DNA of 5,693 nt from Fulvivirga aurantia (GCF_009711475.1 NZ_SMMD01000690.1:1-5693); one strand, 5' to 3'; counted from the stretch's first letter, positions 1 through 5,693 are shown. The notes: a model not told the origin generated them from the sequence alone. A program made the numbers and translations.

Positions 1-132
1 ACCTCTGAAAGTATTTTAATCGATTCAGGAAGGCCCATAGTCCGCGATCAGTTACTTGTTGACTTCTTTATGAGAAAGCGCGTAAGCGGAAATGGCATAG
101 ATATTGGTGCCTTTGAACTCACGCAGGAGTGA
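1..132 (+). CDS. C-terminal fragment of a probable choice-of-anchor Q / parallel beta-helix surface protein
   Basis: Frame 1 is open from the left edge to a TGA at 130-132 and gives the last 43 residues of a protein whose start lies outside the window. The fragment ends in GNGIDIGAFELTQE. A glycine-rich turn followed by a D-[IL]-G-A-[FYW]-E motif a few residues from the stop is the typical end of choice-of-anchor Q domain proteins, which are predicted right-handed parallel beta-helix (pectin-lyase-like) secreted proteins common in Bacteroidota. The preceding ILIDSG stretch would suit the last rungs of the helix. No T9SS sorting domain follows, so the complete protein, if exported, would rely on another anchoring route or none. 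It is co-directional with the next gene, 144 bases away. Family assignment rests on a short tail only; the function (polysaccharide binding or lyase activity) is not determinable here. Confidence 0.7.
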   Translation, partial: TSESILIDSGRPIVRDQLLVDFFMRKRVSGNGIDIGAFELTQE

Positions 133-242
133 TGATATTTAGGAACTGAGTTAGAAGTAAATAGATCTAATAACCCCTAAAGCAACTGACTCGTAAAATA
201 AAATTACACTCTTCTTAATTAGTTAATGCTCAGTATTTTATT

Positions 243-250
243 TAATTTTG
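243..250 (+). promoter_or_regulatory. Candidate Bacteroidota -7 promoter element (TAATTTTG) for the multidomain hydrolase gene
   Basis: TAATTTTG matches the Bacteroidota sigma-A (RpoD) -7 consensus TAnnTTTG at every fixed base. It would place transcription initiation near 256-258, about 20 bases before the ATG at 277, a plausible leader length. No clear -33 TTG/TTTG is visible at the expected distance (around 217-224), and the region is so AT-rich that a chance match is possible. The rest of the 133-276 gap shows no Shine-Dalgarno sequence, no convincing operator and no poly-T terminator. Confidence 0.4.
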
Positions 251-276
251 ATAATAAAATCTTAGATGGTTTCAAT

Positions 277-345
277 ATGAATATTTCAAAACTTTATTTC
301 CCAATTTTGATCGTGTTTATCATTATTGGGTCTTCTTCTTACGGT
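277..345 (+). other. Signal peptide coding region of the multidomain hydrolase
   Basis: Residues 1-23 have a short n-region with Lys5, a hydrophobic core (FPILIVFIIIG) and a small/polar c-region SSSYG before Gln24. This fits a Sec signal peptide with cleavage probably after Gly23. There is no lipobox cysteine, so it is not a lipoprotein. Sec export to the periplasm followed by T9SS passage over the outer membrane agrees with the C-terminal sorting domain. Confidence 0.85.
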
Positions 346-3300
346 CAAATTGCGGCTGATGAACAGATCCCTGATTTGAATTATTTCATTGTCCCTGGAA
401 CTATGAGTTATAGAACCGACAACTCGAGTTCACCTGGCCTTTCACACCCAGACACGCTCATTAGAGGGCGTTATTATGGATATGATGATGGTGGAGCGAG
501 AACTTGGTGGAATAGCTCTCAGTATAAAGACTTTACTTTTTTTCAACACCCTACCAATCCTAATTGGATTACAGATCCAAATCAGGTAAATAAATTACCA
601 AAAGCTGGAAATGGTGGTTATAATTCAAGTGGTAATCCAAATAAATGGTTAGGCTTAAATTTTAGAATTGCATACCCATCAGAGACCCACTATAATTTAG
701 ACACTGCTAGCAGAGAAACGCTTTATCCATTAATTCTATTTATGCATGGAGCAGGAGAACGAGCTGATTGTTGGGGCAATAATTGTTATGGGGAAGATGA
801 TCCCAATATGTGGAATAATGACCACAATTTAGTACACGGAGGTAGACAACATAAAGATGCTATTAATAGAGATCCATCTCACCCGAGACACTGGCCTGGT
901 TTTGTGGTATTCCCTCAGAATAAAAATGGTTACAATCCTGGGAGAGGGTTAGATACATGGACTGGTAGAACAATTGCCTTAGTTGAGAAGCTTCTTGAAG
1001 TTTATCCTATAGATCCTAATAGAATTTACATTCATGGGTTATCTGAAGGTGCACAAGGTGCCTGGATGCTAATAACTTCAAGACCTGATCTATTTGCAGC
1101 AGCTGCACCGATGTCGGGTCATAGAAATAATGGTGCCTTCGACAATGACGCAATCGCAATGGATACTTCAATGATCCACATCCCTATTTGGCAATTTCAA
1201 GGAGGAAAAGACAATAGACCAACCCCAGAAGGAACTGGGAATAAAATCAATAAACTTAAAAATTTAGGTGGTACCCCCAGGTATACAATTTATCCAAATT
1301 TAGGACATGGCGTTTGGAATACTGCTTATGAAGAACCTGATTTCTTTTCATGGTTTTTACAATATACTAAGCTAACTATTCATTCTTATTATGGCATAAG
1401 CGAGGTGTGTGAAGGCGATCCTGTAAATGTTCGCTTAGGAATTTCGAAAGGTTTTGACGGATACGAATGGAGAAAAAATAAAGATGGTGTGATTACTTCT
1501 GTAAGTCCATCTCCTGAAAGAGATAATGAAATAATAGCTGATGAGTTAGCAAGTTATCAGGTTAGAATTCAAAGAGACGGAGTTTGGTCGGAATGGTCAG
1601 ATCCTTATACACTCACATCAAAGCTTAGACCCGTTGCAACTATTGATGCTCAAGGAAGCACGGCCTTACCAGGTCTTGATGGGGCAACGGAAGTTACGTT
1701 GACAACACCTCAAGACGGAATATTTTATACATGGAAAAAAGATGGTGTTTTATATTTAGAGGATTCTACTCTTAGTGAAATAACTGTATCTGATCCTGGA
1801 GCGTACACAGTAATTAAAAAAGATGCCGGGCTTTGCAATAGTACGGAGTCTGACCCTGCGTATGTGTCAAATGAACCATTTGGCAGTGGCACACCTAATG
1901 CTCCAGATAATTTATATGCTTCCGCCAGTTCTGAAAGCTCAATTAACATTTATTGGCAAGATAAATCATTCAATGAAATTGGATTTGAGGTTTATCGCAG
2001 TTTAGATAATATAAATTATGAGTGGGTTGCAACCACAGATGAAGATGTGCTACTCTATAATGACGTAATGCTCGATGGTGATACAGAGTATTTCTACAAG
2101 GTCAGAGCCTACAATGAAAATGGGGCATCGGCCGCCAGTAACGTGGCATCTGCAACTACGATACTCGATGATCAAAACCCAACAGCCCCATCAGGCTTTA
2201 AATTTGTCAGTTTTGATTACACAGAGTACCGGTTAAATATAGATGGCAATAACTACGCTGATGAACATTTCGAAGTTCACCCTGGAAGTGTAATACTTAA
2301 TTGGAACCCCTCTACCGATAATGTAGGTATTGATAGGTATGATGTATATTTTGGGGACGGCACTTTAGCTGGTACAACTACTGATACCACGATAGTTATC
2401 AGTGGTTTAGATCAAAATAGAAATTATAATTTCCATGCAGTAGCTGTAGACAACAATGGTAATTTTTCAAGTCCAAGTAGCTCCTCTGCTGTAACTACTA
2501 CTTTTGACGGGTTATACTATAATTTATATGCGGGTGGTACCTGGGACGTAATCAGAGAGTTTTCTGATTGGGCTTTATTTGATGACGGTTTTGGAAATAT
2601 AAGTACCTTTGATATTTATGGAGCCAAAAGTGGCAAATACGAAGACAATGATTATTTTGGATATGAATTCTTCGGGTATTTATATATAGAGACTGAAGGC
2701 ACTTATACTTTCTCTACGAGGTCTGATGATGGAAGTCAACTGTGGATTGGCAATAAAATGCTAGTTGACAATGACGGATTACACGGAATGAGAACAGTTT
2801 CGAGTATAGATACATTATTGACTGTTGGTGCACACCCAATTACTGTCAAATTTTTTGAACGATCAGGTGGACAAGGGTTAGAAGTTAGATATGTAGGCCC
2901 AGGTATTCCTAATCAGCAAATACCCGCAAGCGCTTTAAGAAGTGGACCACTCCAGTCAAATACACCACCGGCACCTCCTGCTAATCTAGCTGCAACCGCT
3001 CAGGCTGCAGATTATGCAATTGATCTTACTTGGGATAATGCCCCAACAGAAATTGTCATTTTAGGTTCTTCTACAGCAGAAGGCTACGGTTTAGGAGGTG
3101 ATAAAAGCTGGGTAGACAAATTAGATAGTACACTCCTTGCTCAAAATGCTGTATATAATATTACTAATCTTGCTAAAGGCGGATATAACACATTCCATAT
3201 TAGAGCAAATGGCAGTGATGGTGGGGGATTTTCTGGAGCTCCAGATGTTACCAGAAATATCACACAGGCGTTATCTCTTAACCCAGATATTATCATTGTT

Positions 3301-4725
3301 AATTTACCATCTAACAATGTGGCTAATAACATTGACATAAGTACCACAATAAATCATTACCTAGAGTATGAAGGGTTAGCAGATGCTGAGGATGTTCAGA
3401 TCTTCTTCACAACCACTCAACCTAGAGACTTTAGTGATATGAATAAGCGTCAACTACTCGAAGATGAAGCTGACGCGGTGAGATTAAACTTTGGACAACG
3501 AGTTATTGATATTTATGATGAGTTAACAGATTTCTCAAATAATAGAAGTATTAAATCTCAATATGCATTAGGGGACGGTGTTCACTTAAATACAGAAGGA
3601 CATCACTACATATTCACTAAAGTTTTACAAAAGGTAGGCCCATACATTACAAAATTCGAGGTGTATGAATCAAAAGATGGAGGAGAGTTTAACATTGTAA
3701 GAACTAGTGGCTACTCGGCCAATGCTCTTACAGTGGATGATTTAGATCCATCTACTGCCTATGACTATAAGTTAAAAGCTGTAAACATATTTGGGTCCTC
3801 AACATTTTCAAATACTGCAAGTGCTGTAACAATAGGTGATAATGAGGCTCCCTCACAACCTCAAAATGTAACATTAAGATCTAAAACTAGTTCCAAGGTT
3901 TCGTTATCATGGGATAATTCTACTGATAATGTGGGTGTTGCAGAATATATCATTACCTATGATTTATCTTCAGGTGGAAGTTCAGGTTCTCGAAATTCAA
4001 ATGCGAAAACTCAAGCGTCTTCTGTAAATTCTCCAAATAACGGTGTTACCATAGAAAATTTATCTCCTGAAACTGAATACTCTTTTACCGTTTCAGCAGT
4101 AGATGCTTCTGCGAATAGATCTAGTGAGAGTACGCCATTAATAGTAACTACAAATGCAGAAGGAGCTTTACCTGTAGAATTAATTGACTTCGATTATAGC
4201 ATAGAAAACGGAATAGTTAATTTAAACTGGAAAACACTTTCTGAAAAGAATAATAGCCATTTTGAAATACAAAGAGGCGCTGATACTTCTAATTTTAAAT
4301 TGATAGGTGAAAAATCGGGAGCCGGAGATAGTAACTCAGAGATAAGCTATACTTTCAAAGATTTAAATCCACTTACTACCAATTTTTATCGATTAAAGCA
4401 GGTTGACTTAGATGGTAAATTTGCCTATTCTAATATTTTAAGAGTAGAAATTGCTGGCGATCCTTTTGAAGACTTGAAATTATACCCGAATCCAACAAAC
4501 GGACAAGAGCTGAATATAAAAGGACGAGTGCAGACTGCCAATGACAAGGTCTTGATTGAATTTATTGACGTTGTTGGTAAATCTCAGCTTTCCTTAGAAA
4601 CAGATAATAGAAGTTTAGATGCAGGTGTATCTATAGACTTATCCAGAAGATTGAAACCTGGGATTTATCTTGTTTTATTAACAGATGGAATAACAGTGTC
4701 TCAGAAAAAATTAGTTATCCAATAA
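277..4725 (+). CDS. Secreted multidomain protein: alpha/beta-hydrolase, Ig-like, FnIII, PA14, nested SGNH hydrolase, T9SS sorting domain
   Basis: A 1482-residue surface or secreted protein, probably a carbohydrate-active esterase. Domain order (numbering from the ATG at 277): signal peptide 1-23; uncharacterised Tyr/Trp/Asn-rich region 24-123; alpha/beta-hydrolase about 124-365; two Ig-like regions about 369-448 and 450-533; FnIII 539-628; FnIII 634-742; PA14 743-890; FnIII 895-1186, interrupted by an SGNH hydrolase at 925-1122; FnIII 1189-1292; LPVEL-type beta module 1298-1392; T9SS type A sorting domain 1397-1482. The frame extends to an ATG at 226, but that start would put 17 residues containing two Asp before the signal peptide and lies upstream of the candidate promoter, so 277 is preferred. 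No Shine-Dalgarno is seen at either start. The two catalytic domains suggest removal of two kinds of acyl group, or deacylation plus another hydrolysis. The substrate is unknown; PA14 and FnIII modules point to a glycan. The stop overlaps the next start, implying co-translation. Confidence 0.93.
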   Translation: MNISKLYFPILIVFIIIGSSSYGQIAADEQIPDLNYFIVPGTMSYRTDNSSSPGLSHPDTLIRGRYYGYDDGGARTWWNSSQYKDFTFFQHPTNPNWITDPNQVNKLPKAGNGGYNSSGNPNKWLGLNFRIAYPSETHYNLDTASRETLYPLILFMHGAGERADCWGNNCYGEDDPNMWNNDHNLVHGGRQHKDAINRDPSHPRHWPGFVVFPQNKNGYNPGRGLDTWTGRTIALVEKLLEVYPIDPNRIYIHGLSEGAQGAWMLITSRPDLFAAAAPMSGHRNNGAFDNDAIAMDTSMIHIPIWQFQGGKDNRPTPEGTGNKINKLKNLGGTPRYTIYPNLGHGVWNTAYEEPDFFSWFLQYTKLTIHSYYGISEVCEGDPVNVRLGISKGFDGYEWRKNKDGVITSVSPSPERDNEIIADELASYQVRIQRDGVWSEWSDPYTLTSKLRPVATIDAQGSTALPGLDGATEVTLTTPQDGIFYTWKKDGVLYLEDSTLSEITVSDPGAYTVIKKDAGLCNSTESDPAYVSNEPFGSGTPNAPDNLYASASSESSINIYWQDKSFNEIGFEVYRSLDNINYEWVATTDEDVLLYNDVMLDGDTEYFYKVRAYNENGASAASNVASATTILDDQNPTAPSGFKFVSFDYTEYRLNIDGNNYADEHFEVHPGSVILNWNPSTDNVGIDRYDVYFGDGTLAGTTTDTTIVISGLDQNRNYNFHAVAVDNNGNFSSPSSSSAVTTTFDGLYYNLYAGGTWDVIREFSDWALFDDGFGNISTFDIYGAKSGKYEDNDYFGYEFFGYLYIETEGTYTFSTRSDDGSQLWIGNKMLVDNDGLHGMRTVSSIDTLLTVGAHPITVKFFERSGGQGLEVRYVGPGIPNQQIPASALRSGPLQSNTPPAPPANLAATAQAADYAIDLTWDNAPTEIVILGSSTAEGYGLGGDKSWVDKLDSTLLAQNAVYNITNLAKGGYNTFHIRANGSDGGGFSGAPDVTRNITQALSLNPDIIIVNLPSNNVANNIDISTTINHYLEYEGLADAEDVQIFFTTTQPRDFSDMNKRQLLEDEADAVRLNFGQRVIDIYDELTDFSNNRSIKSQYALGDGVHLNTEGHHYIFTKVLQKVGPYITKFEVYESKDGGEFNIVRTSGYSANALTVDDLDPSTAYDYKLKAVNIFGSSTFSNTASAVTIGDNEAPSQPQNVTLRSKTSSKVSLSWDNSTDNVGVAEYIITYDLSSGGSSGSRNSNAKTQASSVNSPNNGVTIENLSPETEYSFTVSAVDASANRSSESTPLIVTTNAEGALPVELIDFDYSIENGIVNLNWKTLSEKNNSHFEIQRGADTSNFKLIGEKSGAGDSNSEISYTFKDLNPLTTNFYRLKQVDLDGKFAYSNILRVEIAGDPFEDLKLYPNPTNGQELNIKGRVQTANDKVLIEFIDVVGKSQLSLETDNRSLDAGVSIDLSRRLKPGIYLVLLTDGITVSQKKLVIQ
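646..1371 (+). other. Alpha/beta-hydrolase (predicted esterase / peptidase-like) domain
   Basis: This domain (about residues 124-365) carries a complete-looking serine hydrolase triad. The oxyanion-hole region is MHGAGER (156-162), the nucleophile elbow is G-L-S-E-G with Ser256, the candidate acid is Asp312 in QGGKDNRP, and the candidate base is His344 in LGHGVW. The order of these motifs and the HGAGER and GHGVW signatures resemble the predicted peptidase / PHB-depolymerase-like esterase group (COG4099-type), often found next to Ig and FnIII modules and sometimes related to CE1-type carbohydrate esterases. Whether it cleaves an acyl, feruloyl or peptide bond cannot be decided from sequence. 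Confidence 0.85.
1381..1875 (+). other. Two tandem Ig-like regions of the multidomain hydrolase
   Basis: Residues about 369-448 and 450-533 each show the pattern seen in Bacteroidota Ig-like modules. The first starts near SEVCEGDPV, has a central aromatic strand (GYEWRKNKDG) and ends with ASYQVRIQRDG. The second has YTWKKDGVLY followed by DPGAYTVIKKDAGLC. They are probably stalk or spacer modules between the N-terminal esterase and the FnIII/PA14 part. The exact boundaries are approximate. Confidence 0.6.
1891..2502 (+). other. Two tandem fibronectin type III modules before PA14
   Basis: FnIII-1 (residues 539-628) has the usual signature: APDNL in strand A, INIYW in strand B, FEVYRS in strand C and the TEYFYKVRAYNENGAS F-G hairpin. 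FnIII-2 (634-742) has APSGF, VILNW, STDNVGIDRYDVY and NYNFHAVAVDNNGN. FnIII-2 carries an extra stretch of about 27 residues (642-668, from KFVSFDY to EVHP) between strands A and B that ordinary modules lack. These modules usually act as spacers or glycan-contacting linkers in secreted bacterial enzymes. Confidence 0.8.
2503..2946 (+). other. PA14 domain of the multidomain hydrolase
   Basis: Residues about 743-890 match the PA14 (PF07691) pattern: GLYYNLYAGG at the start, a FGYLYIETEGTYTF core, the SDDGSQLWIG signature (Ser816-Asp817-Asp818-Gly819-Ser820), DNDGLHG (Asn832, His836), an LLTVGAHPITVKFFE strand pair and GQGLEVRYVGPG at the end. PA14 modules are beta-barrels that bind carbohydrate in many glycosidases and adhesins. 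Here it sits between the two catalytic domains, consistent with substrate targeting, though no ligand can be named. Confidence 0.88.
3049..3645 (+). other. SGNH/GDSL-type hydrolase domain inserted within an FnIII module
   Basis: Residues about 925-1122 contain ordered SGNH blocks. Block I is ILGSSTAEG, where Ser932 aligns with the nucleophile of GDSx and the usual Asp is Ser931. Block II is NLAKGGYNT (Gly968/Gly969). Block III is VNLPSNN with Asn1013 as the candidate oxyanion Asn. Block V is GDGVHLNTEGH with Asp1100 and His1103 forming the D-x-x-H pair. The GSST form together with NLAKGGY and TTTQPR matches a subgroup of SGNH domains seen in secreted Bacteroidota proteins. SGNH enzymes are commonly O-acetyl or other acyl esterases on glycans. 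The flanking sequence is a split FnIII fold: strands A and B at 895-923 and strands C to G at 1124-1186. Confidence 0.85.
3841..4152 (+). other. FnIII-4 module with a Ser/Gly/Asn-rich loop
   Basis: Residues 1189-1292 form an FnIII module: APSQPQNV, KVSLSWDNSTDNVGVAEY, TIENLSPETEYSFTVSAVDAS and a TPLIVTT ending. The STDNVG B-C turn repeats the same hexapeptide found in FnIII-2 (2311-2328 versus 3919-3936), with codon differences, so these are related but diverged modules. Between strands C and E lies a low-complexity loop at 3967-4044 rich in Ser, Gly and Asn. Confidence 0.75.
4168..4722 (+). other. LPVEL-type module and T9SS type A C-terminal sorting domain
   Basis: Residues 1298-1392 begin LPVELIDFDY and contain VNLNWKTLSEKNNSHFEIQR and FYRLKQVDLDGKFAYSNI. 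This is the FnIII-like module that very often precedes a T9SS signal in Bacteroidota. Residues 1397-1482 are the sorting domain (TIGR04183 / Por_Secre_tail type), with KLYPNPTNG, IEFIDVVGKSQL, IDLSRRLKPGIYLVLL and a final KKLVIQ strand. It directs export across the outer membrane by the PorSS/T9SS machinery and is usually cleaved off, with attachment to the cell surface or release. Confidence 0.93.
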
Positions 4726-5693
4726 TGAATAATGACTACGATCTAATTGTAGTAGGTACTGGGTTTGCATCTTCATTCTTTCTAAAAAATTATCTTAAGT
4801 CTCAACCAGAGAACAGGAAAATACTGGTACTGGAAAGAGGTGAATTTTTTCCTCATGCTAAACGATTAGCTGAAAAGAAAGGAGAGATAGATTTAGCGAT
4901 TAAAAAGGCCGGGAAAACGTACAATACCGATTCAGATAAAATTTGGGTGTTTGATCCTAATTTTGGAGGCAGTTCAAATTGTTGGACTGGATGCGTACCG
5001 CGCTTTATGCCTAATGACTTTCGCATGAATAGTAAATATGGCGTAGGCGCTGATTGGCCTATATCATATGACGATTTATCTGAATATTATAACCAGGTAG
5101 AAGAAGTGATGAAAATTGGGGGGCCTATAAACACTCCGTTCCCCAGAAACAAAAAGTATCCATTGCCACCCCAAACACTAAGTAGTGTTGATAAAATATT
5201 GCAAAGAGAATATGGTGACTTATACATAAGCCAACCAGCTGCTCGTGCCACAAAGACAGTTGATGGCAGAAATGCTTGCTGCACAAGTGCTGTATGTGAC
5301 GTTTGTCCGGTTAATGCCAAATTTACTATTGAAAATGGTTTTGCACAGTTATACAAGGATAAGCGTATAACTCTAAAGTATAAGTCACAGGTCATAGGAT
5401 TGACGACAACAAGTGATATTGCCAAGGAAGTAAACTATATTGAAAATGGTAAAACAAAGAAGGCAAAAGGAGAAACTATAGTACTTGGTGCAAACGGAAT
5501 ATTTAATGCACATATTTTATTAAACTCTGGAGATGATAATCCATTGACTGGTGTTGGGTTATCTGAGCAAGTGGGTGTATTTGCTAGATTATATTATAAT
5601 GGGTTAGATAATTTAGGAGGGTCTTCCATTATAACAGCAAATGGCTACATGATGTATGATGGTGAGCACAGAAAGGATTACGCTGGCTGCATT
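4725..5693 (+). CDS. GMC-family FAD-dependent oxidoreductase, N-terminal part (runs off the window)
   Basis: The frame is open from ATG 4725 through the right edge, giving 323 residues with no stop. The ATG shares its A with the TAA of the preceding gene (TAATG), so translational coupling is likely; no Shine-Dalgarno is visible. MNNDYDLIVVGTGFASSFF is a Rossmann FAD-binding start (G11-x-G13, third Gly replaced by Ser16), and ILVLERG places Glu37 at the ribose-binding position. FGGSSNCWTGCVPRF (80-94) is the GMC GG[ST]S..W.G motif. LGANGIFNAHILLNSG (254-269) matches the second GMC signature. Cys185, Cys186, Cys191 and Cys194 form CC-x4-C-x2-C followed by PVNAKF. This resembles the cysteine stretch that binds a 3Fe-4S cluster in FAD-dependent glucose/fructose/sorbitol dehydrogenases. 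No signal peptide or twin-arginine motif is seen. Likely role: oxidation of a sugar or alcohol group, substrate unknown. The catalytic His region lies beyond the window. Confidence 0.9.
   Translation, partial: MNNDYDLIVVGTGFASSFFLKNYLKSQPENRKILVLERGEFFPHAKRLAEKKGEIDLAIKKAGKTYNTDSDKIWVFDPNFGGSSNCWTGCVPRFMPNDFRMNSKYGVGADWPISYDDLSEYYNQVEEVMKIGGPINTPFPRNKKYPLPPQTLSSVDKILQREYGDLYISQPAARATKTVDGRNACCTSAVCDVCPVNAKFTIENGFAQLYKDKRITLKYKSQVIGLTTTSDIAKEVNYIENGKTKKAKGETIVLGANGIFNAHILLNSGDDNPLTGVGLSEQVGVFARLYYNGLDNLGGSSIITANGYMMYDGEHRKDYAGCI

Noticed and set aside
138..181. Imperfect inverted repeat in the gap after the first gene (TTTAGG with CCTAAA, and an inner TTAGA with TCTAA), a possible terminator
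   Set aside because: The arms are only 5-6 bases and AT-rich, separated by unequal internal loops, and no T-run follows. A stable terminator hairpin is not supported.
144..190. Short direct repeat AACTGA at 144-149 and 184-189, a possible operator pair
   Set aside because: Six matching bases in a short region are expected by chance, and the flanks do not extend the match.
1725..1949. Reverse-strand open frame of 74 codons within the Ig/FnIII region
   Set aside because: It is fully contained in the opposite strand of a well-supported coding region and shows no family resemblance.
3137..3347. Short overlapping open frames on both strands inside the SGNH domain
   Set aside because: The SGNH frame carries all the catalytic blocks here; the others are frame shadows without motifs.
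2311..3936. Recurrent STDNVG-coding segments (2311-2328 and 3919-3936) as a possible DNA repeat or recombination site
   Set aside because: The match is at protein level with synonymous changes and reflects a common FnIII B-C turn, not a DNA repeat.
5087..5425. Reverse-strand open frame of 112 codons
   Set aside because: It lies entirely antisense to the GMC oxidoreductase, which has clear family motifs throughout. The minus-strand product shows no recognisable motif and no supporting start signals.
1..5693. CRISPR arrays, tRNA or rRNA genes, insertion sequences
   Set aside because: No regularly spaced repeats, cloverleaf-like sequences, transposase motifs or terminal inverted repeats were seen; coding regions cover almost the whole window.

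Overview
The window is AT-rich and encodes hallmarks of the Bacteroidota: a C-terminal type IX secretion (T9SS) sorting domain with the LYPNPTNG motif, an LPVEL-type module just before it, a choice-of-anchor Q-like ending (DIGAFE) on the upstream gene, weak or absent Shine-Dalgarno sequences, and a TAnnTTTG-like promoter element. The gene style would suit a marine or soil Cytophagales/Flavobacteriia-type bacterium, but the genus cannot be read from this sequence.

All supported genes are on the + strand. Positions 1-132 hold the last 43 codons of a gene for a probable secreted parallel beta-helix (choice-of-anchor Q) protein. A 144-base gap follows with one candidate promoter. Positions 277-4725 encode a 1482-residue secreted multidomain protein. 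Its order is signal peptide, uncharacterised N-terminal region, alpha/beta-hydrolase (esterase or peptidase-like), two Ig-like regions, two FnIII modules, PA14, a third FnIII module that appears split by an inserted SGNH hydrolase, a fourth FnIII module, an LPVEL module and the T9SS sorting domain. From 4725 to the right edge, overlapping the previous stop by one base, lies the first 323 codons of a GMC-family FAD oxidoreductase with an unusual cysteine cluster.

The layout suggests a locus for extracellular polysaccharide binding and tailoring. A beta-helix protein and a surface protein with two separate serine-hydrolase sites (candidate deacylases), sugar-binding type modules and T9SS export would act outside the cell. 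The GMC enzyme, which has no visible signal peptide, would act in the cytoplasm, possibly on a precursor. This functional link is inference from gene order. The most notable structural observation is the SGNH hydrolase nested in the B-C loop of an FnIII fold, giving one polypeptide with two different esterase-type active sites.
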